Part shown: positions 55,914 through 63,941 of the stretch, in pieces
Numbering within the stretch: the first letter of the stretch is position 1
How the letters are laid out: the number at the start of each line of letters is the position of its first letter
From: Serratia sp. M24T3
Lineage (GTDB): Bacteria > Pseudomonadota > Gammaproteobacteria > Enterobacterales > Enterobacteriaceae
Direction of reading: 5' to 3'
DNA length: 64,000 nt
Assembly (NCBI RefSeq): GCF_000257645.1
Contig: NZ_AJHJ01000007.1
Coordinates: 149,741 to 213,740 of the forward strand
Made by a program: the position numbers and the translations under genes
The notes under the pieces: model-generated
Told to the model about the DNA's origin: nothing
Database searches by the model: none
What the model saw: the letters and a program-made list of their open reading frames with translations, nothing else

Positions 55914-56714
55914 TTACCAGATGGTAAAACCGCCATCAATCATCAAGTCCGCGCCGGTAATCATGTCGCTGCCGTTGCTTGCAAAGAACAGGACAGCAGC
56001 GGCAATTTCGTCGGTATAGGCAAAACGTCCAAGGGGGATGAGTTTTTTCATCTCTTCGCCTTTTTCGCCGCGCCAGGCTTTCTCGCCCATTGGGGTCAAC
56101 ACTACGGTGGGTGAAAGCGTATTCACGTTAATGCGGTGCGGTGCCCACTCTTTGGCCATCACTTTGGTCATCCCCAGCAAACCGGCTTTCGCCGAGGTGT
56201 AAGCCAAGTGATTATCGATAGCGATAGAAGCGGCTTGTGAAGCGATATTGATGATCTTACCGCCTTTGGCACGGGCAATCATGCTGCGCGCCGCTGCCTG
56301 TGAGCAGAGAAACGGTCCGGTCAGATTGACCGCCAGATTCTTCTGCCACTGTTCGAAAGAAGTCTCTACCGCTGGCTCAAGATGCACGTAACCGGCGCAG
56401 TTGACTAAAATATCAATCTGCCCGCACTGGCTTTCAACTTGCTGGAATACTTCGCGGACCTGAGCGGGATCGGTTACGTCGCACTCGAAATAGCTGACTT
56501 TTTCGGTGCCAAGTTCTTCAACTACCGTTTCTTTCACCGCACTTTCGAATGCCGGGTACAGCAGCGCCAAATGCGCACCTTTCTCAAGCATCATGCGATT
56601 ACTGGCCATCGCAATACCGCCAAGTCCGCCAGTAACCACTACCACTTTGCCCGTCAGCGACAGGCTGGTATCAACGCCGTAGCGTAAATTCACATCGTAT
56701 TGATTAGTGCTCAT
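55914..56714 (-). CDS. SDR-family dehydrogenase
   Basis: The 266-residue classical SDR has a slightly unusual glycine motif (VVVTGGLGGIAMASNRM), NCAGYVHLEP, catalytic Ser in NIASQAASIAIDNH, Tyr-Lys in LAYTSAKAGLLGMTK and the end ITGADLMIDGGFTIW. It lies between the transketolase and the binding protein genes and overlaps the transketolase gene by 11 bases. It probably acts on the transported substrate or a neighbouring step, giving the operon two distinct dehydrogenases. Confidence 0.86.
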   Translation of the reverse strand: MSTNQYDVNLRYGVDTSLSLTGKVVVVTGGLGGIAMASNRMMLEKGAHLALLYPAFESAVKETVVEELGTEKVSYFECDVTDPAQVREVFQQVESQCGQIDILVNCAGYVHLEPAVETSFEQWQKNLAVNLTGPFLCSQAAARSMIARAKGGKIINIASQAASIAIDNHLAYTSAKAGLLGMTKVMAKEWAPHRINVNTLSPTVVLTPMGEKAWRGEKGEEMKKLIPLGRFAYTDEIAAAVLFFASNGSDMITGADLMIDGGFTIW

Positions 56715-57648
56715 TCGCAGCCTCCCGTGCGGCGGCGATCGTCGGCCCCTTGAGTGCGGTGACTAGCCCTGCGGTATCGATCGAAAATTGGCGACGTAGC
56801 GCGGCGCGGCTGCTGCTATGGGTAAATTCGTAGGCCGGAATGCCAAAGGCCTGCAGCGGCTGAGTCAAACGGTATTTCAGGATTAACTCACCAATAATGG
56901 TCCCAAGGCCACCGCTGAGTGCGTGTTCTTCCATAGTGATCACTTTTTTATGCGATTTAATCAGCTCAACCACCGCCAGCTCGTCCAGCGGCCACAGCGA
57001 AGGCAGGGAAACTACCGTCGGATTACAGCCATGATCCCTTGCGGCAAGGGCTTCGTGAGCCAAAGTGCCGAGGGTAAATACCACCACATCATTGCCTTGC
57101 GCCAGCACATCAGGCTCGCCGGGAATAAAGTGATAGTCATCGTGAAGCACCGGCAGCTTGTCGCTGTCCATGCGGATATAAACCGGCCCTTTATGCTGAA
57201 TCGCGTGTCTGATAATTGCCTGTGCCTGGCTGGCATCGGCGGGTGCGAATACCTGTAAATTACCCAGCGTGCGGGCGATGGCGATATCATTGGTACAGTG
57301 ATGCGTTGCCCCTAACGGCCCATAGGCAAAACCGGCATTCAGGCCGAGCATTTTCACATTGGTTTCGGAGTAACAGACATCGTTTTTCATTTGCTCGTTT
57401 GAACGGGCAAAAAGGAAAGGAGCCGCATTGGCGGTAAAGACTACTTGCCCACTGAGGGCTACTCCGGCAGCCATACCGACCATATTTTGCTCGGCAATCC
57501 CGACATTGATAACTCGTTCGGGGTAAGCTTTTTCAAAAGGTCCGATTTTCGAAGTGGAAGTCGAATCGGCAACCATCACCGAGATGTTTCCCCCCTGTTC
57601 CTGCTGTTCTATCAGCGTTGAGACCACGGCATCGCGTAAGTCTTGCAT
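56704..57648 (-). CDS. Transketolase, C-terminal subunit
   Basis: The 314-residue protein holds the pyrimidine-binding and C-terminal transketolase domains: VMVADSTSTSKIGPF, the cofactor-activating Glu in NVGIAEQNMVGMAAGVAL, FAPADASQAQAI and EHALSGGLGTIIGELIL. It pairs with the N-terminal subunit to form the active TPP enzyme. The ATG at 57648, two codons inside the longest frame, has GGAGGAG ahead. Confidence 0.9.
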   Translation of the reverse strand: MQDLRDAVVSTLIEQQEQGGNISVMVADSTSTSKIGPFEKAYPERVINVGIAEQNMVGMAAGVALSGQVVFTANAAPFLFARSNEQMKNDVCYSETNVKMLGLNAGFAYGPLGATHHCTNDIAIARTLGNLQVFAPADASQAQAIIRHAIQHKGPVYIRMDSDKLPVLHDDYHFIPGEPDVLAQGNDVVVFTLGTLAHEALAARDHGCNPTVVSLPSLWPLDELAVVELIKSHKKVITMEEHALSGGLGTIIGELILKYRLTQPLQAFGIPAYEFTHSSSRAALRRQFSIDTAGLVTALKGPTIAAAREAANEH

Positions 57649-57650
57649 AA

Positions 57651-58472
57651 TCACTCCTCCAGCTCTGCCAGCCCTTGGGCCAACTGTTGATCGTTTGGCA
57701 CCGCGTGATGCCAGGACGGAACGTTAGCCATAAATGAAATCCCATGCCCTTTTTCGGTGTTGGCGAGGATCACTCGAGGTTTGCCCTGTGTAGGCTGAGT
57801 AACAGCCGCGTGAATTGACTCGGGGTCATGGCCGTCGCACTCCAGCACTTCGAAACCGAAAGCGCGCCATTTGTCGGCCAACGGCTCCAGCGGCATGATG
57901 TCTTCGGTTTTGCCGGCTAATTGCAGGCGATTTCGGTCCACAATTGCGACCAGATTATCGAGTTTAAATTTGCTGGCCGACATCGCCGCCTCCCAGTTGG
58001 AGCCTTCTGCCAGCTCGCCGTCACCGAGTAAAACGAAAGCTCGGCGATGGGCGCGACCACTGATTTTATTACCCAGCGCCAAGCCGACGGCAATGGGTAA
58101 ACCGTGGCCCAGTCCGCCAGAGTTTATTTCAATCAGATCCGGTAATTTTTGATGTACAGGATGACCGGCCAACAGTGTGTCATCCCCCATAAACTGGTCG
58201 AGCACCGCGGGATCAAGCAGGCCCATGGCGGCCGCACTGCAATACAACCCGCCTGCGCCGTGACCTTTGGAGAGAATAAAACGGTCCTGATCAGGACGCG
58301 CCTGACCCCGGTCCATCACTGACATGTAGAGGGTGCAGATAATATCGACTTCAGAAAGATCGGCCCCGGTGTGGCCCTTACCCGCGTGGTGATTCATTTG
58401 CAAAACGTATCGGCGCGCCTGTCTGGCGACGTTTTTTATTTCCTGAAACGTTTTCGATTCCTGAGCGTCCAT
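57651..58472 (-). CDS. Transketolase, N-terminal subunit
   Basis: The 273-residue protein has the TPP-binding domain: MNHHAGKGHTGADLSEVDIICTLY, KGHGAGGLYCSAA, GGLGHGLPIAVGLALGNK and the metal/TPP motif GDGELAEGSNWEAAMSASKF with DRNRLQ. It is first gene of the operon. The ATG at 58472 follows GAGGTAAAG. Split transketolases of this size occur in catabolic operons, such as apulose 4-phosphate transketolase, as I recall. Confidence 0.9.
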   Translation of the reverse strand: MDAQESKTFQEIKNVARQARRYVLQMNHHAGKGHTGADLSEVDIICTLYMSVMDRGQARPDQDRFILSKGHGAGGLYCSAAAMGLLDPAVLDQFMGDDTLLAGHPVHQKLPDLIEINSGGLGHGLPIAVGLALGNKISGRAHRRAFVLLGDGELAEGSNWEAAMSASKFKLDNLVAIVDRNRLQLAGKTEDIMPLEPLADKWRAFGFEVLECDGHDPESIHAAVTQPTQGKPRVILANTEKGHGISFMANVPSWHHAVPNDQQLAQGLAELEE

Positions 58473-58906
58473 CTTTACCTCGTCTTGATCTTGCCGTTCA
58501 TTCTCACCTGCCCCCATGAACAGTGTCGCTAACGGCGCAACTCATTTTCGAATAAAACTATATATTATCGTTTTTAGCTAAAATGAGTGTTAGATCAAAT
58601 TTCATACAAAAAACAATAACGCAAAATAAATCATATTTATCAATTAAATATAAAAAAACATTTCCACAACAAAGCTTTCAAGCTGATGTAATTGTTACTT
58701 TTGCCACAAAAATGGTCAAAATGACTTTCATATGAAAATGTAAAATTAAAAAGTTCCTATCTCGCTTTACACCGCAGGCAGGGTTAGAATTTTTATTAAG
58801 TCTCGAGCTGTGCCGCAAAACGCCAGCCAGAATGAGTTAAAAATATGAGTTTTAATGCCTTTTGGTGTTTAAGATGTTGGCATTTGACGGTAAAGGAGTA
58901 TTTCAA
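58473..58906. promoter_or_regulatory. Divergent promoter region, sugar operon / DeoR regulator
   Basis: About 430 very AT-rich bases between the operon start and the regulator start. A CRP-like site lies at 58581-58602, and the run TATATATTATCG at 58559-58570 may belong to a promoter. No other clear repeats were seen. Confidence 0.6.
58581..58602. promoter_or_regulatory. Possible CRP site
   Basis: The 22-bp stretch AAATGAGTGTTAGATC-AAATTT agrees with the CRP consensus at 17 of 22 positions by my count, with a stronger right half (TAGATCAAATTT). It lies about 110 bp upstream of the operon start, a possible activating position. Confidence 0.4.
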
Positions 58907-59698
58907 TTGAAAAGTAAAAACGAACAATTGGCCGACATGCAGCATCGTCGCAATAAAATACTGGAAATGATCAGGGAAGATGGCACCGTCACAGTGAAAA
59001 TGCTCACCGATGCTTTTGAACTTACAGAAGCCACCATCCGTACCGATTTGCGTATGTTGCAAAAACAGGGGCATGTGCAACGTTTCCACGGCGGAGCAAC
59101 CCTGATGGACGGCAAGCAGAATACCCACGCCATGCTGCTTGAAAGGCAGACCCAGCTCAGGGAAAAAGAGGCGATTGGCCGTTTGGCCGCGAGTTTTATT
59201 GAGGCTGGCGATACCCTGATATTAGATTCAGGCACCACCACTACGGCGATAGCCAATCATCTCGGGCATATCAAAAAGCTGTCAGTGATTACCACGGCGG
59301 TGAATATTGCCTTGCAGCTTGGCGGTGAGCCAGGGGTGAATATTCTTCTTACCGGAGGGACCTTTAAATTCCCGACCCTGTCAACGTCGGGTGAAAAGGC
59401 CGCCAGCTTTTTTGAGAACGTGTTGGCCGAAAAACTGTTCCTGGCTACTGCCTGTATCTCGCCGCGTGCCGGGCTGAGTTTCCCCAGCGAAACAGATATC
59501 AAAGTTAAAAGCGCGATGATTCAGTCTGCCAACGTGGTGTACGTAGTGGCCGACTCCAGCAAAATAGACAAGGTTTCGATGTTTGCCCTACCGTGCGAAT
59601 GGTCGAAAATCCATTATCTGATTACCGATAGCGGAATAAGCGCAGATGCCCGGTCAGCTTTCGAAGCATTAGGGGTAAAAGTGCTGATAGCGGAGTAG
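58907..59698 (+). CDS. DeoR-family transcriptional regulator
   Basis: The 263-residue regulator has an N-terminal winged helix (RRNKILEMIREDGTVTVKML with EATIRTDLRMLQKQGHVQRFHGGA) and a C-terminal sugar-phosphate-sensing domain (LILDSGTTTTAIANHL, ILLTGGTF, VYVVADSSKIDKVSMF). DeoR proteins respond to phosphorylated sugars, so a sugar phosphate of the divergent pathway is the likely inducer. The start is TTG at 58907 with AAAGGAG eight bases ahead. Confidence 0.88.
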   Translation: MKSKNEQLADMQHRRNKILEMIREDGTVTVKMLTDAFELTEATIRTDLRMLQKQGHVQRFHGGATLMDGKQNTHAMLLERQTQLREKEAIGRLAASFIEAGDTLILDSGTTTTAIANHLGHIKKLSVITTAVNIALQLGGEPGVNILLTGGTFKFPTLSTSGEKAASFFENVLAEKLFLATACISPRAGLSFPSETDIKVKSAMIQSANVVYVVADSSKIDKVSMFALPCEWSKIHYLITDSGISADARSAFEALGVKVLIAE

Positions 59699-59743
59699 TT
59701 TTACCCCGCCACACTCTGCGCCAAACCTGCTCCATTTAGCTGG

Positions 59744-59992
59744 CTATTTCGGCCAATTTGGCCACACTTTGCGACTGTCATCGCGATGACCATACAGTTT
59801 GTCAATGTCGCGGCAGCTCAGCCCAATATCTTTTAGCTGGCTGCTGCTAAGCCCGCGCAGGATTTTTACCGTCTGACGCTGCTCTCTCCACCCGCCAAAA
59901 GTGTTAACAAGCCTCGCCCACAAGCTGTACTTGACCGTTTCGACCGCTGTTACCTTTCTGATAAATTGATCGCTTTCACTGATTCTTTTCAT
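59744..59992 (-). CDS. Small DUF1127 protein
   Basis: The 82-residue basic protein has the DUF1127 signature: WARLVNTFGGWREQRQTVKIL followed by RGLSSSQLKDIGLSCRDID. DUF1127 (YjiS-like) proteins have been linked to RNA turnover and phosphate or carbon balance in some species, but the role here is unknown. It diverges from the MocR-type regulator gene and may be controlled by it. Confidence 0.8.
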   Translation of the reverse strand: MKRISESDQFIRKVTAVETVKYSLWARLVNTFGGWREQRQTVKILRGLSSSQLKDIGLSCRDIDKLYGHRDDSRKVWPNWPK

Positions 59993-60044
59993 TGTTATGT
60001 CTCCTGTTGACCTCAGACACAGGATCTCTCAATCACAAATTTCG

Positions 60045-60127
60045 ATACAGATTCAGTAATCAAATATTTTAACCATACAGATATCGCAATATGTACAGAT
60101 TTAGGTGTAGATTAGGTCTATCTGTAC
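60045..60127. promoter_or_regulatory. Repeated operator boxes upstream of MocR-type gene
   Basis: ATACAGAT occurs at 60045-60052 and 60075-60082, GTACAGAT at 60093-60100, and its complement ATCTGTAC at 60120-60127. Three direct and one inverted copy in 83 bp, ending 18 bp before the regulator start, fit the direct-repeat operators known for MocR regulators. Confidence 0.65.
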
Positions 60128-60145
60128 CGCAATCAGGTGAGCAAC

Positions 60146-61564
60146 ATGAATCGTTACGAGCATTTAGCCAATGTTTTAGGGGATCGAATTGAACAGGGCC
60201 TTTATCCCGCCGGGCATCGATTACCCTCGGTGAGGATTTTAAGCGATGAACATGGGGTTAGCGTAAGCACCGTGCAGCAGGCTTATCGAATGCTGGAAGA
60301 CCGTTTACTGGTTGAAGCCCGCCCCAAGTCGGGCTATTTCGTTTCGATAACCAAACGAAAAGCAGAGCTTCCCGTTGCCTGCCGCACGCCGCAGCGGCCG
60401 GTGGATATCTCGCAGTGGGACCAGGTGCTGGCGCAGATTAGCAGCCGCACAGTGCCGGGCATGATTGCGCTGGGCGGCGGAACGCCCGATGTTGCCCTTC
60501 CGAGCCTGAAACCGTTAAGCCGCGCGCTGGCCCGAGTCGCCCAGCGCAGCGACAACAGTGCACTGTTTTACGACACCATCGAAGGTTCTGTCGAGCTGCG
60601 CAGTCAGATAGCGCGCTTGATGATCGACAGTGGCAGTCACATTGATGCACAAAATCTGTTAATCACCACCGGCTGTCACGAGGCATTATCGATTGCCATT
60701 CGATCGGTATGCGAAGTCGGCGATATCGTAGCGGTGGATTCGCCGAGCTTTCACGGCGCGATGCAAACTTTGAAAGGCTTTGGAATGAAAGCGCTGGAAA
60801 TTCCTACTGATCCTGTTACCGGTATCAGCATCGAAGCGCTGGAGATGGCACTCGAACAGTGGCCAATCAAGGCGATTCAGCTAACGCCAACCTGCAATAA
60901 TCCGTTGGGATACAACATGCCCGACGATCGTAAAAAAGCCCTTCTGCGGCTGGCGCAATGTTATGACATCGCCATTATCGAAGATGATGTCTACGGGGAT
61001 TTGGCTTATCAATATCCGCGCCCCGCCACGATTTACTCTTTCGATGACGATGGCCGCGTATTGTTGTGCAGTTCGTTTTCGAAAACGTTAGCGCCGGGGT
61101 TGCGCATTGGCTGGATTGCGCCGGGTCGTTATCGCGATATTGCCATTCATATGAAATATATCGGCACTGGAGCCACCGCGACTCAGCCGCAGCTGGCGAT
61201 TGCCGACTTTATTAAGCAGGGGCATTATCAATCGCATTTGCGCCGCGTTCGTCCTATTTATCAGCAAAAACTTTGTCTGATTAATGACTGGGTAATGAAA
61301 TATTTTCCGCAGGGCGTTCGGGTCAGTCGGCCACAGGGTGGGTTTTTGCTGTGGGTAGAGCTTGATGAAAAGATTGATACCTTGCGTTTAAATCGCCTGC
61401 TGGAGCCGGAAAAAATCCAGATATCCGTCGGGTCTATTTTTTCCGCTTCGGGGAAATATCGTAACTGCCTGAGGATAAACTTTGCCAATCTCGACGAAGC
61501 CTGTCATCAACCGGCGATAAAACGCGTGGGTGAAATGGTGCATGAAATGATGAAAAGTTTATGA
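60146..61564 (+). CDS. MocR-type GntR regulator with aminotransferase domain
   Basis: The 472-residue protein has a GntR winged helix (about 1-70, YPAGHRLPSVRILSDEHGVSVSTVQQAYRML in parts: LPSVRILSDEHGVSVS) fused to a fold I aminotransferase-like domain with the PLP lysine in SSFSKTLAPGLRIGW, NNPLGYNMPDD and EDDVYGDL. It resembles E. coli YdcR. Such proteins are regulators that sense PLP and an amine or amino acid. The ATG at 60146 follows AGGTGA. Confidence 0.9.
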   Translation: MNRYEHLANVLGDRIEQGLYPAGHRLPSVRILSDEHGVSVSTVQQAYRMLEDRLLVEARPKSGYFVSITKRKAELPVACRTPQRPVDISQWDQVLAQISSRTVPGMIALGGGTPDVALPSLKPLSRALARVAQRSDNSALFYDTIEGSVELRSQIARLMIDSGSHIDAQNLLITTGCHEALSIAIRSVCEVGDIVAVDSPSFHGAMQTLKGFGMKALEIPTDPVTGISIEALEMALEQWPIKAIQLTPTCNNPLGYNMPDDRKKALLRLAQCYDIAIIEDDVYGDLAYQYPRPATIYSFDDDGRVLLCSSFSKTLAPGLRIGWIAPGRYRDIAIHMKYIGTGATATQPQLAIADFIKQGHYQSHLRRVRPIYQQKLCLINDWVMKYFPQGVRVSRPQGGFLLWVELDEKIDTLRLNRLLEPEKIQISVGSIFSASGKYRNCLRINFANLDEACHQPAIKRVGEMVHEMMKSL

Positions 61565-61580
61565 TTGAACTGCCTGCTCG

Positions 61581-62051
61581 TTAGTTTATTTTTAATTCAT
61601 CTTTAGCCAAATGACCCGGTATCACCTGAATATCATCGGCGGCCAACTCGCGGCCGTCCTGTGCACGAAGCTTCATAGCCGCTAGCGGCTGCCGTGTGAG
61701 TCTGTCCACCGCGTAGCTGCAAGTTTCATTTTCATTAAACATATACTGATGACCCCACTGCCCCAGCGCGATGAGAATCGGGTACAGATCCTTGCCCTTT
61801 GGCGTTAGCACGTATTCCTGATATGCCGAGCCGTCAGAGGCTGGACGAATATCCAGAACGCCCTCGGCGACCAGCGTTTTCAGCCGCGAACTAAGAATGT
61901 TTTTCGCTACCCCGAGGCTGCGTTGAAACTCGCTAAAACGTTTAATGCCTCCCAGCGCGTCGCGCACGATAAGCAACGTCCACCAGTCACCAATCAAATC
62001 TAAGGTACGCGCCACCGGGCAAATGCTGTCATTGAGACTGGTGCGTTTCAT
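61581..62051 (-). CDS. HxlR-family transcriptional regulator
   Basis: The 156-residue MarR-like winged-helix protein has CPVARTLDLIGDWWTLLIVRDAL with the conserved cysteine at about 11, FSEFQRSLGVAKNILSSRLKTL as the recognition region, and YVLTPKGKDLYPIL. The HxlR cysteine can sense aldehydes or disulfide stress. It is divergent from the SDR at 62181. The C-terminal ~45 residues form an extra tail found in some members. Confidence 0.9.
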   Translation of the reverse strand: MKRTSLNDSICPVARTLDLIGDWWTLLIVRDALGGIKRFSEFQRSLGVAKNILSSRLKTLVAEGVLDIRPASDGSAYQEYVLTPKGKDLYPILIALGQWGHQYMFNENETCSYAVDRLTRQPLAAMKLRAQDGRELAADDIQVIPGHLAKDELKIN

Positions 62052-62079
62052 TTATCACTCCGTGCGGTGAAATTTAATC

Positions 62080-62135
62080 TGGTTGCATTATAAAACCCTT
62101 GGTGCTAAAAATCATCCAGTTTAATAATGAAACCA
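62080..62135. promoter_or_regulatory. Inverted repeat operator between HxlR and SDR genes
   Basis: TGGTTGCATTATAAAAC (62080-62096) is mirrored by GTTTAATAATGAAACCA (62119-62135). The complement of the latter, TGGTTTCATTATTAAAC, matches the first at 15 of 17 positions. The 22-bp gap places the centres about two to four helical turns apart. It is a strong candidate for HxlR binding and control of both genes. Confidence 0.65.
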
Positions 62136-62180
62136 CTTAGCTTTGAAAGCTATCGATAACCTAAAATAAAGGACACAACC

Positions 62181-62972
62181 ATGAGCCAATCAACATCATC
62201 CAAACCGTTAGCCCTGATTACTGGTGCCTCTACTGGCATTGGTGCCACCTATGCCGACAGACTGGCAAAACGTGGTTATGACCTGATTCTGGTGGCTCGC
62301 GACGGCGTAAAATTAGAGCAATTAGCCGCTAAACTCAGTAGCGAAAATAGGGTTAAAGCCCGCGCATTCACGGCTGACCTGACCAACGCCACCAGCCTTG
62401 CGAGTCTCGAGCAACTGATTCTTGATACGCCACAGATTTCCCTGCTGGTAAATAACGCCGGTACTATTTTACCCGGCGGCTTTAAAAACTCTGCTGTCGA
62501 CGCCATCGACGGGCTGATTCGCCTTAACGTTACCTCGCTGGCCCGTCTTTCCCGCGTTGCGCTGGATGGCCTAAAAACTCATGCCAACGGTGCGATTATC
62601 AATATTGCCTCGGTATTGGCTTTGGCCCCTGAAATTAGCGATCCGGTTTATACCGCCAGCAAGGCTTTCGTATTGACTTTCACTCAGTCATTACAGATTG
62701 AGCTGGCTGACAGCGGCGTGTATTTCCAGGTAGTTTTACCGGCGGCAACGCGCACCGATATCTGGGCCAAAGGCGGCAAAAAAATCGAAGATATTCCGGG
62801 CGTGATGGAGGTTGAAGAATTGGTTGATGCAGCGCTGGTCGGTTTCGATAACAAAGAAACGGTGACCATCCCTCCGCTACAGGACGAAAATAAATGGCTG
62901 GCACTCGATAATGCCCGCAAAGCGCTAACGCCGGAGTTTTTGCAAAGCCATGCCGCGCCGCGTTATCGCTAA
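62181..62972 (+). CDS. SDR-family oxidoreductase
   Basis: The 263-residue SDR has ALITGASTGIGATYADRLAKRGYDLILVAR, NNAGTILPGGF, INIASVLALAPE with the catalytic Ser, and YTASKAFVLTFTQSLQIEL. It resembles the DltE/YqjQ type SDRs often found next to HxlR regulators in Proteobacteria. The substrate is unknown; a reactive carbonyl would fit the regulator type. Confidence 0.88.
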   Translation: MSQSTSSKPLALITGASTGIGATYADRLAKRGYDLILVARDGVKLEQLAAKLSSENRVKARAFTADLTNATSLASLEQLILDTPQISLLVNNAGTILPGGFKNSAVDAIDGLIRLNVTSLARLSRVALDGLKTHANGAIINIASVLALAPEISDPVYTASKAFVLTFTQSLQIELADSGVYFQVVLPAATRTDIWAKGGKKIEDIPGVMEVEELVDAALVGFDNKETVTIPPLQDENKWLALDNARKALTPEFLQSHAAPRYR

Positions 62973-63099
62973 CAGCTTGATTATAGAGTGAATGCGGCTG
63001 CCGCGTTGCAAGTCACTGCGACAGTGGTTACATTGGATAAACGTATCAAGCCAGTTTTTTTAACATCCGTTTTGAAACTAACAAATGGCAGAGTGAAAA

Positions 63100-63798
63100 A
63101 TGACTGAATTCGTTATTCCTGCACCGGAGGCCGCTTCTCTGGCAATCGATGGGCAAACCGCCCGTTTCCCGCTGCGCCGCGTTTATTGCGTTGGCCGTAA
63201 TTATTCAGAACACGCCCGTGAAATGGGCCATGATCCAGACCGCGAGCCACCGTTTTTCTTTGGAAAACCCGCCGATGCGGTGGTGCCCGCGCAAGGGGAA
63301 ATTCCTTACCCGCCGCTAACCGCCGATCTGCATCATGAAGTTGAACTGGTGGTGGCCATCAGCAAGGGCGGTAAAAATATTCCAGCCGAGACAGCGCTGG
63401 AACATATTTGGGGTTACACCGTGGGCGTAGATTTAACCCGCCGAGATTTACAGGCCACCGCTAAAAAAATGGGGCGTCCGTGGGATTTTGCCAAAGGTTT
63501 TGATGCTTCCGCGCCGACTTTACCTTTAATACCGGTGAGCAAAGTGGGTCATCCGGCAACAGGAAAAATCTGGCTGGATATTAATGGTGTAAGCCGTCAG
63601 GTGGGGGATTTAAGCGATCAGATTTGGCAAGTTGCTGACGTTATCAGCTATTTGTCGCAGGCTGTTGAATTAAAACCGGGAGACGTGATTTACACCGGTA
63701 CGCCATCGGGAGTGGGTGCCATTCAGCCGGGTGATACTGTCAGTGGCGGCATTGAAGGTATTGGCAAGTTCAGCTTTACCCTAAGCGCCAAACCTTAG
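63100..63798 (+). CDS. Fumarylacetoacetate hydrolase family protein
   Basis: The 232-residue FAH-fold protein has VYCVGRNYSEHAREMGHDPDREPPFFFGKP, the metal-binding Glu pair in LHHEVELVVAI, and VIYTGTPSGVGAIQPGD. The nearest functional types are fumarylpyruvate hydrolase (gentisate pathway) and acylpyruvase/oxaloacetate decarboxylase. No other aromatic catabolic gene is adjacent, so a general acylpyruvase role is as likely. Confidence 0.88.
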   Translation: MTEFVIPAPEAASLAIDGQTARFPLRRVYCVGRNYSEHAREMGHDPDREPPFFFGKPADAVVPAQGEIPYPPLTADLHHEVELVVAISKGGKNIPAETALEHIWGYTVGVDLTRRDLQATAKKMGRPWDFAKGFDASAPTLPLIPVSKVGHPATGKIWLDINGVSRQVGDLSDQIWQVADVISYLSQAVELKPGDVIYTGTPSGVGAIQPGDTVSGGIEGIGKFSFTLSAKP

Positions 63799-63832
63799 GC
63801 TATTTATTACTGCAAATAGTCAGCACATTTTT

Positions 63833-63878
63833 AAGCCGGCATGATATGCATTGATGCAGATGATGCCGGCTTGTTTAT
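63833..63878 (+). terminator. Terminator after the FAH-family gene
   Basis: AAGCCGGCAT (63833-63842) and ATGCCGGCTT (63863-63872) form a perfect 10-bp stem with a 20-nt loop, followed by GTTTATAA. Confidence 0.6.
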
Positions 63879-63941
63879 AATAGGCGGCTGTTTGATATTG
63901 AAGTGAATGGAAGTAAGGTTGTATATGGGTTAAAACAGAAC

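Noticed and set aside
63100..63798. Firm assignment as fumarylpyruvate hydrolase of a gentisate pathway
   Set aside because: No gentisate dioxygenase or maleylpyruvate isomerase lies nearby, and FAH-family motifs do not separate these activities.
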